From positions 1 to 8,932 of the forward strand of contig JAGOBX010000119.1 in the NCBI GenBank assembly GCA_017999075.1: DNA of 8,932 nucleotides, read 5' to 3'. Made by a program: the position numbers and the translations under genes. The notes under the pieces are model-generated. The model saw nothing but the letters and a program-made list of their open reading frames with translations, made no database searches and was not told the origin of the DNA. Shown here one piece after another: positions 1-6,975 of this stretch. The number at the start of each line of letters is the position of its first letter. Position 1 is the first letter of the stretch. Origin of the DNA: Candidatus Babelota bacterium (GTDB lineage: Bacteria; JAGOBX01).

Positions 1-663
1 AAAAGATTATCTCTTGAAAGTTTATTTTCTGAAATAAGCAAGAAAGATATTAATACTTTTAATATAATTTTGAAAGCGGATGGAAGAGGTTAAGGGGAAG
101 CGATACATTCTTCTTTGAAGGAAATAGGAAATGAAAAACTTAAAGTCAATATAATACAGGAAGGCGTAGGAGCTATTACGGAATCAGACGTTACATTGGC
201 CAGCGCTTCTGATGCAATAATTATAGGATTTAAAGTAAGACCTGAATCTATTGCAAGTTCTCTTGCCAAAAAAGAAAATATAGAAATAAGGCTATATGAT
301 ATTATATATAACCTTCTTGACGATGTTAAAGCAGCTATGACAGGAATGCTTGAATCTGTAATTGAAGAAACTGTTACAGGAAAAGCTCTGGTAAAAGAAG
401 TTTTTAAAATTTCAAAATTAGGGAAAATTGCCGGAAGCGTAGTAATTGAAGGAAAAATATTATTCCCGTCTTATGCGAAACTTATAAGAGATAATATTAT
501 GTTATACAATAGTAAATTATTCTCATTGAAACATTATAAAACCGAGGTTCGTGAAGTTGTTTCCGGAAAAGATTGCGGAATAGGCCTTGAAAATTATGAA
601 GATATCAAAGAAGGCGATATAATCGAATGTTATATAAAAACCGAAAAAAAACAGGTTCTATAA
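1..663 (+). CDS. infB: Translation initiation factor IF-2, C-terminal part (5' truncated by window edge; in-frame TAA at 91-93)
   Basis: IF-2 is the GTPase that brings initiator fMet-tRNA to the 30S subunit and promotes 50S joining in the cytoplasm. Frame 1 is open from base 1 and reads as the end of domain II, all of domain 3 and the C-terminal beta-barrel (C2) that binds fMet-tRNA. Recognisable blocks are VNIIQEGVGAITESDV, AIIIGFKVRP, DVKAAMTGML, REVFKISKLGKIAGS, and the tail CGIGLENYEDIKEGDIIE. The G domain lies outside the window. At 82-96 the near-invariant KADVQGSVEA motif reads KAD-G-R-G-stop-G-EA, so the frame is broken by TAA, while flanking residues stay in register. The longest uninterrupted piece starts at a TTG (115), which is not a credible start for a functional IF-2. 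Either the stop is a sequence error, or this copy is broken. The identification is very sure; the intactness is not. Confidence 0.93.
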
Positions 664-694
664 TATAATATTAAATCCGGTATTACTTGGTTAA

Positions 695-1255
695 ATGTTC
701 ATAAATGTTATAACAAAAATATCAACTTTTTATTACAGATTATTTTATAAAATTATTTCGTTGTTTTGTAAAATAACATTTGTGATATCTGATTCTCATT
801 CAGCTATAAATCCTGCCATACTTGATAGAATAAAAAATATTAATAATAGTGTTGTGATACATTGCGGTGATTGGTCTGCGCCTGAAGACTATTATGAAAT
901 GAAAAAATTATGTGAAAAATTATATACGGTTCATGGAAATACTGAAACGTATGAGATGGAAAAGATTTTACCAAATGAATTAGACACGGAAATCAATGGA
1001 ATTAAAATTCATGTGATTCATGAGCTTGACAGTTATAAAAAATATCTTGGATTATCCGGAGGAAGAGAGTATATAGTTTTACACGGACATACTCATCAAC
1101 CTTCAAAAAAAAAAAATAAGTCAGTTTATTTTTTTAATCCAGGTTCATGCGGGCCAAAACGATTTTCGAATGTTCCAGCTTCATACGGTGTTATTTATTT
1201 TTTTAAAAAATATTTCATATTTTCGGTGCACAAAATATGGTTTTATTACGAATAA
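695..1255 (+). CDS. YfcE/MJ0936-type metallophosphoesterase
   Basis: Calcineurin-like phosphoesterase of the small single-domain YfcE/MJ0936 family, which hydrolyses phosphodiesters with a two-metal centre; the natural substrate is not predictable here. Metal-ligand motifs appear in order: SDSH (D33, H35), HCGDW (D59), HGNTE (N82), VIHE (H109) and HGHTH (H132, H134), followed by the family's NPGS block near residue 148. The GN(C/T)D motif carries E84 where D is common. The family usually begins just before the first beta strand (MKI..ISDTH), but this frame has about 26 extra hydrophobic residues in front. A TTG at 761 would give a family-like N-terminus (FCKITFVISDSH), so the ATG at 695 is uncertain. 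No clear SD precedes either. The gene follows infB by 31 bases and is probably cotranscribed with it. A run of 12 A (1105-1116) lies after the HGHTH motif. Confidence 0.88.
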   Translation: MFINVITKISTFYYRLFYKIISLFCKITFVISDSHSAINPAILDRIKNINNSVVIHCGDWSAPEDYYEMKKLCEKLYTVHGNTETYEMEKILPNELDTEINGIKIHVIHELDSYKKYLGLSGGREYIVLHGHTHQPSKKKNKSVYFFNPGSCGPKRFSNVPASYGVIYFFKKYFIFSVHKIWFYYE

Positions 1256-1317
1256 TAAAAAAAGGCTGTCAATTTTTTATTAAAAATTAAAATGAAAACA
1301 TTGAATTATTAAATATT

Positions 1318-2826
1318 ATGTCCGGATTATCATCATTAAAAAAAAATGCTGTAGAAACTTTTATAAGTTCATATCTAATACAGTTTGCTTCCAAATTTAT
1401 AAGCATAATCACCCAATTAATTATAGCAAGATTTTTTTTATCTACAGAAGAATTCGGTATTTTCTTATATGTTTTTTTTATATTTTCTATTATAAACAAT
1501 TTGCGCGATTTAGGAATATCCACTCAGGTTATCAGACAAAAAGATATTGATTATTCTTTGATAAATTCGCTGTTTTTTGTTTTATCTTCCGCTATAACAT
1601 TATTGCAAATAATATACGGTTGTTTTATTTACAAAACAAACCCTTCTTACAGTAAAGCTTTAATTTTTATGTCTCTAAGTTATGTACCCACGGCGTTAGG
1701 TTCTGTTCCATCCATATATTTCGCACAAAATTTATTGATAAAAAAAACATTAAACGCGCGGATATCCTCAATGATTGCATATTTTTTTGGAGCTATAATG
1801 TTAACTTATGCGGGATTAGGAGCTTCCGGATTAGCATTAGCCAAATTTTTACAAAGCGCAGTTTTCACAATTTTAATTCGGATTAAAGCTTCTGATATAA
1901 TAAAAACTAATTTTAAACTTTCAGGAACCAGAAATATTGTTAAGGAAAGCTACAAGTTTTTTATTAATGACAACCTTGGATTATTGACTACTGAAATATA
2001 TAACTATGTTATAAAAAATTTTGTTTCAACTGCGTCTCTTGCAATTTACAGAGCAGCTTATTCACTTGTCGATATTCCGGTGAATATAATTGAACAGGCG
2101 TTTTACAAAGTAGCTTATCCAATGTTTTCTAAACTTTCTTCAGATAAAGAAAAATTACTGAACGCTTATTCTTTTTTAACAATAATATTATTTTGTGTAG
2201 AAGTCCCTGTATATCTATATATTTTTTTCAACAGCGAACTGCTCATTTATTTTACTTATGGATCAAAATATTCTACATCTTCAGAAATGATAAAATGGCT
2301 TGCTTTTGTTCCTATTTTTACTCCATATACCACTTTTGGAATCGAATTATTCAAATCTTTAAAAAAAGACAATTGGCTTTTAACTTATATATTTATAGGG
2401 TCGTTTTTAATAATCCTGTTTTCGTTTATATTAACAGCTAATTATGGAATTAAAGGCACTGCTGCAGCAAATTATCTGGGATTGAATTATTTTATAATTT
2501 ATTATTTCATATACAAAAATTTTAAAAAACATTTTTATTACATATTAAAAAAAATGGCTGTAATATATTTGTTTCCAGCTTCATTGTTTTATATAACATC
2601 AAATACTGAATTTAAATTCGGTTTTTTGAAATCATCAGTAATTTTTTTTGCAAATTCTGTAAAACCTTTATCCGAAACTTTATACAGAAAAATATCAGAT
2701 TTGAATTTAAAACTTGAGATAATATCCCAAGGATTATACCATTTAATTTTTTTAGTTCTGATCTTTTATATATTTTATATTTTCATTTATAAAAAAATGC
2801 AGAAAGAACTGGGTATTAAACTATAA
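1318..2826 (+). CDS. Wzx-like polysaccharide flippase (MATE/MOP superfamily)
   Basis: Integral membrane protein of 502 residues, the usual length for Wzx/RfbX-type lipid-linked oligosaccharide flippases, which move undecaprenyl-linked sugar units across the inner membrane for O-antigen, capsule or exopolysaccharide. The N-terminus (residues 10-80) has the family pattern: an amphipathic start, a helix with SKFISIITQLIIARFFL, then EEFGIF and a second helix ending LRDLGISTQVIRQ. Some 12-14 hydrophobic segments follow, for example near 83-105, 150-170, 285-312, 355-375, 385-400, 410-426 and 474-492. The loop at 427-470 before the last helix is long and not strongly hydrophobic. The ATG at 1318 is the natural start; no SD is visible, and a six-codon ORF (1291-1311) ends just upstream. 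No glycosyltransferase or polymerase genes are adjacent, so the transported glycan cannot be named. Confidence 0.88.
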   Translation: MSGLSSLKKNAVETFISSYLIQFASKFISIITQLIIARFFLSTEEFGIFLYVFFIFSIINNLRDLGISTQVIRQKDIDYSLINSLFFVLSSAITLLQIIYGCFIYKTNPSYSKALIFMSLSYVPTALGSVPSIYFAQNLLIKKTLNARISSMIAYFFGAIMLTYAGLGASGLALAKFLQSAVFTILIRIKASDIIKTNFKLSGTRNIVKESYKFFINDNLGLLTTEIYNYVIKNFVSTASLAIYRAAYSLVDIPVNIIEQAFYKVAYPMFSKLSSDKEKLLNAYSFLTIILFCVEVPVYLYIFFNSELLIYFTYGSKYSTSSEMIKWLAFVPIFTPYTTFGIELFKSLKKDNWLLTYIFIGSFLIILFSFILTANYGIKGTAAANYLGLNYFIIYYFIYKNFKKHFYYILKKMAVIYLFPASLFYITSNTEFKFGFLKSSVIFFANSVKPLSETLYRKISDLNLKLEIISQGLYHLIFLVLIFYIFYIFIYKKMQKELGIKL

Positions 2827-2875
2827 AATAAACCTAAAAAATATAACATTTATTTTTTTGGTTTATTTTATAGTT
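2819..2875. terminator. Long AT-rich hairpin at the end of the flippase gene (probable bidirectional terminator)
   Basis: A perfect 16-bp inverted repeat (AACTATAAAATAAACC at 2819-2834 and its complement at 2860-2875) is extended inward, after one T-T mismatch, by A6/T6 and two more pairs, leaving a loop of about 7 bases. The left arm includes the flippase stop codon (2824-2826). There is no GC-rich core or classical U tract after the stem, but the position between converging transcripts and the perfect symmetry support a transcript end or a 3' stabilising structure. Confidence 0.6.
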
Positions 2876-2938
2876 AATAATATGCGTTGGATTAAATAAT
2901 AGGATTAATAATTATTGCAGAATCAATCAATCATCCGC

Positions 2939-2981
2939 AAAAAACTTCCTTCACTATAAATATAACTGCATTTTAAAGAAG
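2939..2981 (-). terminator. Candidate intrinsic terminator of the 95-residue protein gene
   Basis: Read on the - strand, CTTCTTT (2981-2975) can pair with AAGGAAG (2951-2945) over 7 bp including one G-T pair, and six T (2944-2939) follow immediately. The loop is long (23 bases). It lies 43 bases after the stop codon at 3025, the expected place for a terminator of that gene. Confidence 0.45.
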
Positions 2982-3024
2982 GTCCAGTTTTATATTATAA
3001 TCCGTTTTTTAAAAACCCCAAGCA

Positions 3025-3312
3025 TTATATCAAGGTTTTAACCGCATCTTTAGAAATATTCCCTTGACATAATAAAGCCTGCGCCGGATTGCTCTGCAAA
3101 GCTGAATTCAAATTATTTACCATATCAGCAGCATCTTTTAATGTTACGATATCAACTCCAGCAGATTTTTGATTTTCACGTGAAATATTCAAAATAACAT
3201 CACTTACAGATTCTTCTTTAGAAAATTGAATCTTAGGGTATTTAATGCTGAAAATTTCTTCGTATTGTAATTTTGAAGTTTCACATTGAAGATATGAATT
3301 TGAAATATTCAT
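3025..3312 (-). CDS. Small protein with a flagellin C-terminus-like tail, predicted sigma-28 regulon member
   Basis: A 95-residue soluble protein with no signal peptide or membrane segment and no named family that I can assign firmly. Its last ~37 residues (59-95) resemble the C-terminal D0 helix of bacterial flagellins: ALLCQGNISKDAVKTLI lines up with the usual A-M/L-L-A-Q-A-N-x-x-x-x-x-V-L-x-L-L ending (shared A, L, Q, N, V, L). The N-terminal half is polar and unrecognised. The start is the ATG at 3312, not the in-frame GTG nine bases upstream, because that GTG lies inside the SD sequence GGGAGGTGA, 8 bases before the ATG. A sigma-28-type promoter lies about 50 bases upstream, which fits a motility role such as a minor flagellum-associated or exported protein, or a flagellin-chaperone ligand. 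That role is inference; no other flagellar gene is in the window. Confidence 0.8.
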   Translation of the reverse strand: MNISNSYLQCETSKLQYEEIFSIKYPKIQFSKEESVSDVILNISRENQKSAGVDIVTLKDAADMVNNLNSALQSNPAQALLCQGNISKDAVKTLI

Positions 3313-3317
3313 TTTGT

Positions 3318-3326
3318 TCACCTCCC
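3318..3326 (-). promoter_or_regulatory. Strong Shine-Dalgarno site of the 95-residue protein gene
   Basis: On the - strand this reads GGGAGGTGA, an almost full match to the 16S anti-SD, with 8 bases between GGAGG and the ATG at 3312. It decides the start codon and stands out, because the other genes here have no comparable site. Confidence 0.85.
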
Positions 3327-3364
3327 TGATGTTTGACTTAAATCCTTTTAAGTTTCTATCATTA

Positions 3365-3392
3365 ATATCGGCAGATAGTAATAAAATCTTTA
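3365..3392 (-). promoter_or_regulatory. Sigma-28 (FliA/SigD)-type promoter
   Basis: The - strand reads TAAAG (3392-3388), then 15 bases, then GCCGATAT (3372-3365). Flagellar sigma-28 promoters have TAAA-N14-16-GCCGATAA/T, so both elements and the spacing match; GCCGATAT is the Bacillus SigD form of the -10. The G+C-containing -10 is striking in such AT-rich DNA. Transcription would start near 3357, giving a leader of about 45 bases carrying the strong SD. Known: the consensus. Inferred: that the organism has such a sigma factor. Confidence 0.75.
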
Positions 3393-3533
3393 GAAAAAAA
3401 TAAAAAAAAATATCAACTCTATTTTTTTCAACAGGTTATTATTTATAAAAATAAAATATTGTTTACTGGTGTCCAATAAAAATTTAAAAAGGCAAAGGCA
3501 ATGCCAAAGACTCATCCGGTTCGCCTGGCAATC

Positions 3534-3573
3534 ACTAAAAGCACTACACTAAAAGTGCCGACTAAAAGTGCCG
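3534..3573. repeat. Tandem 13-bp repeat, two perfect copies and one degenerate
   Basis: ACTAAAAGTGCCG occurs at 3548-3560 and again directly at 3561-3573; a variant beginning ACTAAAAGCAC starts at 3534. There are too few copies, and no spacers, for a CRISPR array. Confidence 0.75.
3537..3558 (-). terminator. Candidate terminator of the three-gene operon
   Basis: On the - strand GCACT (3558-3554) and AGTGC (3545-3541) form a 5-bp stem with an 8-base loop, followed at once by TTTT (3540-3537). It lies about 100 bases after the stop of the DUF4175 gene. The stem and T tract are both short, so this is a weak call; a second small stem, GGCA/TGCC followed by TTTTT, lies just downstream. Confidence 0.3.
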
Positions 3574-3654
3574 TATAGTCAAAAGTCATTTTCAATCATT
3601 TTTTGTCCATGATATTTCATGAAGCACCAAATATAATATAAGAAAATATCCGGA

Positions 3655-6600
3655 TTAGTCATTTTTAGATTTAATTTCATATAATTTAAGCAACGATTTA
3701 TAATATTCATTAAGTTCTTTTTTATAATAATCAGGCATAGAATTATTTAAAAATTTTTCTAATTCTACAGGCAGTCCGGACGATTTTTTTAAATCTACGG
3801 GCGGCGCAGACTTAGGTTTAACTTCTAAAGCCGCTTTTGATTCGCGTTTATCCTGATTTTCAGTTTCTTTTTTTAACGACCTTGATGTATCTATGAGTTT
3901 ATCATAAACCGATTTCTGAGATTCTTTAACTTGTTGATTTAATGTTCCTTTTTTAAGTGTTTTTTCTATTTTATTCATTTCATCAACAAGTTTCTGTAAT
4001 TTTTGCTGCAGAGCGTCGCCAGAATTAGTATTTGAATCCATAAGCTGCTCAAGAGATTGACGTATCAAAGACTGTTCGTAAGACATTTGTTCAATCTGTT
4101 CCTGTGAAAGATCATTAAAATTAAACGACATTGAATTCAAGGATTGTTGAGCTTTAGCTAATTGTTCTAACCTATCAGACATATTGGAAGAATTATTTTT
4201 TTGATTATCTTTATTCAAATCTTCTTTAATTTTTAAAAGCTTGAATATAAGTGAAGATGTCGATTTCATTATTATATTTATTTTATCAAGAGAACCTGCT
4301 GATGATTTATTTTTAAGAGAATCGCAAATATAACCGTACATATCGGAAATATATTTAAAATCTTCAATCAAATCAGCCGGAAAAACAAAAGATTTCGCTG
4401 TTAATTGAAAATATTTTGCGCTTTGAATATATATATAATTTTGATATTCCTGACATAAATTAATAAAAAACGGATAATCCGCAGGAACAGAATTTATAAA
4501 CTGATTGTTAGTTTCGCGTAAAATATCTTCAAAATTATTTTTCAATTCAAGATTTTTGTTCTGCAGATTAATCATTTTAAAAATAATTGTCTCAATGTCC
4601 TGTTCAAATTTTTCAAATTCTTTATTACTCATTTGCGTCAAAAGATTATTTAATTGTTCGGCAAGATTAGATAATTTTTCTTTTAAATCATTACTTTCTT
4701 TTTCCATTTCATCTTTGTTTTTTTGAACTTCTGATTCAGTTCCAGATTTTTGATTTTTCATATTATTCGCCAATTTTTTTGATTGCTGATTTATTTTTGC
4801 CATTGTTTCTTTTATATTATCCAGAACTTTTTGAGTTTGCTTATCTTCAGAACTATTTTTCAAATCATCAACAGCCTGTTGAAGTTTTGAGAGTTCTGAT
4901 GCGAGTTTTTCCTGCTGAATCGCACCTGATTCTAAATCATTTTTATTAATTGAAGATGTTATATCATTTTGTTTAAATTTTAAATCATCTATAGTTTTCT
5001 GAATATTTTTAAGCGTATTCTGCATTTTAAGCCGGTTTAATAAAGACAAAGTTCTATCAATTTTTTTCCCGAATTCATCTTTATTGAAAACTGCATTTTT
5101 CAAAAATTCCTGCTGCTGCATAGGATTTTTAGAAGCTAACGCATTTTGAAAATCAGTTATAGATTTTTTTATATCGTTATCTCTCAATTCATCCATAAGC
5201 TTGTTTAATTTTGAAAGTTTTTCCAAAGTTTCTTCACCAAGCATTTCCCTGGTTTTTTTGTATTGCTCGACAGCCTTTGAAATGCGCGATTGAATTTCTT
5301 TGATTTCAGCTTCTATTTTTTTCTGCGCATCAAGAAGTTCTTTTATTTGTTTTTGTGTTGACCAATCCGAACTGTTTGATTTCATCAAATCATTTATTAA
5401 TTTTTTTGCGGATTTGGATATATCTTCATTTTTTGCCTGAATTGCATTCATAACATTAGTCGAATAATTAAATTCTTTGTTAAGTTCATTAAATAAATCA
5501 GCAACTGACGGAACTTTAAGTTTAAATTTTTTGGTAACAGCTTTTTTGAAACCGGAAACTGCATCGTTATCGTAAGCATCTGCATAATAAAAAATTTCAT
5601 CGCCAGGCATAACATCATATTTAGAAAAATCTATTGTATAGTATGCTGTATGATTAAGTGCTGTTTTTCGAAAATCGAGTTGAAAAGTATCCTTGATTAT
5701 ATCATTAAAAAAATATAAATTACCTGAACTTATACCGAAATCATCTTCTGCTGCAACAATAAAATAAGCAAGCATATCGTCAGGAAGCACAAATTCCTCT
5801 TTTCCCGGAAACTCAAAATTAACGGCAGGTTCCAAATCAGGTTTAACTGAAATATTAATTTTTTTCCTTGTTTCAGCAGGTATTGTTAATTTGGATTCAA
5901 AATAAAAACTTATTGTTCCTTCTGAAAAAGGTTTATACCTAAAAATATAATTCCTATTATTTTTTTCTGAATACCTGACAGAAAAATTCCCATATTTTAT
6001 AAAAAATTTTTCAGGTTCAAAATTGATATTACATTTAATTTCAATTTCTGAACCTTTAAGAATTTCTATTGTTTCATGAAATGAATACAAAATATCAGTT
6101 TCAATATTAGAATACTGCGGAGGCATAATTTTTATATATTCGATATTTATAACAGGCTTAGTGTACGCGGTTATTAAATAACGTTTTGAAATAAATTTTT
6201 CTGCTGAAATATAATATTCAACATTGGAAATAATATTTTTCAGTGAATACGAAAAAGTATCCCTGGTTTGCTCCCTATTTGTTAATGTTATTTTTTCATG
6301 GTCTCCGTTTGAAACTAAAGTCAAATCAACAGAACTTATTTTTTTTTCATATGATATAGGTTTAATCAGAATATTTACAGATTCACCTTTTATTATTGCA
6401 ATTGAACCTGGAGATACATTGAAGGATATTTTTTCAATAACTGTATCAGTTTTATAACAGTTTTTTATAAAATCTATAAGGCGCAAATAATTATATTTAA
6501 ACAGTATGCCCTGAAAAGCAGCTCCTAATACAATTATAATTAATGCTCTATTTATCCTGCCATTTACAGGTCTTAAAATATATTCCAATTTTAATCTTGA

Positions 6601-6975
6601 AATATTAACTGCAATATCTTGAATTAATTTTTCTGTAAACGGATTGGACGGGTTAGATTTAAAGGCTGTATATACCGAAGAAATTTTATATGCAAGTTCC
6701 GGCGAAGATTTTTCAAATAAAATTATAAAAGACTTAAAATTATAAAACTCAGTCTTAAGTAAAATTATTATAAAAATAATTATTGCAAAACTTATTATTA
6801 ATGGAAAAAAATTTTTTAACGCAAAAATTAAATTATTATCGAGTTGCGCCCAAACCGCCAAAATATTAAGCCATAAAATTATTAAAGAATATATTATGGA
6901 CACATATAGTACAGCTGAAACCGCATTATACAGCCAAAAATATTTTTTTAATAATTTATACAAGTGATTTATCAT
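3655..6975 (-). CDS. DUF4175-family large membrane protein with extended coiled coil
   Basis: A 1106-residue protein of unknown function whose architecture matches the DUF4175 family. Hydrophobic segments lie near 15-45 (one or two helices), 52-74 and 144-163. An extracytoplasmic beta-rich region (about 180-490) follows, containing IKIMPPQYSN (283-292), KPDLEPAVNFEFP (378-390) and AAEDDFGISSGNLYFF (408-423), the latter typical of the family's Ig-like repeats. From about 490 to 1010 it is Gln/Lys/Asn/Ser-rich coiled coil. The C-terminus has EQLAKAQQSLN (937-947), YEQSLIRQSLEQL (966-978), a SRSL-rich stretch and a final MPDYYKKELNEYYKSL, all family-like. Its start ATG overlaps the stop of the upstream gene (ATGA, 6975-6972), so translation is probably coupled. 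A structural or scaffold role at the inner membrane, reaching into the periplasm, is inference. Confidence 0.8.
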   Translation of the reverse strand: MINHLYKLLKKYFWLYNAVSAVLYVSIIYSLIILWLNILAVWAQLDNNLIFALKNFFPLIISFAIIIFIIILLKTEFYNFKSFIILFEKSSPELAYKISSVYTAFKSNPSNPFTEKLIQDIAVNISRLKLEYILRPVNGRINRALIIIVLGAAFQGILFKYNYLRLIDFIKNCYKTDTVIEKISFNVSPGSIAIIKGESVNILIKPISYEKKISSVDLTLVSNGDHEKITLTNREQTRDTFSYSLKNIISNVEYYISAEKFISKRYLITAYTKPVINIEYIKIMPPQYSNIETDILYSFHETIEILKGSEIEIKCNINFEPEKFFIKYGNFSVRYSEKNNRNYIFRYKPFSEGTISFYFESKLTIPAETRKKINISVKPDLEPAVNFEFPGKEEFVLPDDMLAYFIVAAEDDFGISSGNLYFFNDIIKDTFQLDFRKTALNHTAYYTIDFSKYDVMPGDEIFYYADAYDNDAVSGFKKAVTKKFKLKVPSVADLFNELNKEFNYSTNVMNAIQAKNEDISKSAKKLINDLMKSNSSDWSTQKQIKELLDAQKKIEAEIKEIQSRISKAVEQYKKTREMLGEETLEKLSKLNKLMDELRDNDIKKSITDFQNALASKNPMQQQEFLKNAVFNKDEFGKKIDRTLSLLNRLKMQNTLKNIQKTIDDLKFKQNDITSSINKNDLESGAIQQEKLASELSKLQQAVDDLKNSSEDKQTQKVLDNIKETMAKINQQSKKLANNMKNQKSGTESEVQKNKDEMEKESNDLKEKLSNLAEQLNNLLTQMSNKEFEKFEQDIETIIFKMINLQNKNLELKNNFEDILRETNNQFINSVPADYPFFINLCQEYQNYIYIQSAKYFQLTAKSFVFPADLIEDFKYISDMYGYICDSLKNKSSAGSLDKINIIMKSTSSLIFKLLKIKEDLNKDNQKNNSSNMSDRLEQLAKAQQSLNSMSFNFNDLSQEQIEQMSYEQSLIRQSLEQLMDSNTNSGDALQQKLQKLVDEMNKIEKTLKKGTLNQQVKESQKSVYDKLIDTSRSLKKETENQDKRESKAALEVKPKSAPPVDLKKSSGLPVELEKFLNNSMPDYYKKELNEYYKSLLKLYEIKSKND

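Larger units (their letters stand above)
3393..3654. other. Intergenic region with a GC-richer patch (about 3490-3590)
   Basis: This stretch separates the large - strand operon from the sigma-28 promoter. Bases 3393-3485 are plain AT-rich spacer. Bases 3490-3590 are visibly richer in G and C than anything around them and contain tandem repeats, short hairpins and the near-palindrome GGCAAAGGCAATGCC. Two 25-codon ORFs lie there on opposite strands: + 3501-3578 and - 3589-3512. The - one would encode one hydrophobic helix (ALLVGTFSVVLLVIA) followed by RRTG. Neither has a good SD, and I do not call them genes. The patch may be a small RNA, a terminator cluster or a degraded mobile-element end. 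Confidence 0.5.

Noticed and set aside
1287-1523. 78-codon ORF on the - strand over the flippase start
   Set aside because: It lies antisense to a clear membrane protein gene, has no recognisable features and no SD; it is a shadow ORF.
2193-2441. 82-codon + strand ORF overlapping the flippase in another frame
   Set aside because: It is entirely inside the flippase gene, with composition typical of an out-of-frame reading.
3313-3321. GTG start at 3321 for the 95-residue protein
   Set aside because: This GTG is part of the SD sequence GGGAGGTGA itself; the ATG at 3312 is ideally spaced from that SD.
3515-3530. GGTTC-containing segment resembling a tRNA T-arm
   Set aside because: The flanking bases do not form the 5-bp T stem, and there is no acceptor, D or anticodon arm around it.
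3534-3573. Short repeats that might be a CRISPR array
   Set aside because: The copies are directly abutting 13-mers with no spacers and only two are perfect; no cas genes are nearby.
3501-3589. Two 25-codon ORFs on opposite strands as real small-protein genes
   Set aside because: Both lack a good SD and occupy the same repeats; one hydrophobic helix alone is not enough to call a gene, so they are kept only as an observation.
3608-3621. CATGA-TATT-TCATG mini hairpin after the DUF4175 gene
   Set aside because: Only five pairs, and no T tract follows on the - strand, so it is not a convincing terminator or operator.
4505-4726. 73-codon + strand ORF within the DUF4175 gene
   Set aside because: It is Ser/Leu/Phe-rich, as expected from the complement of Lys/Glu/Asn-rich coiled-coil codons, and shows no coding evidence of its own.
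6224-6457. 77-codon + strand ORF within the DUF4175 gene
   Set aside because: It is antisense to the family's beta-rich domain and has no independent support.
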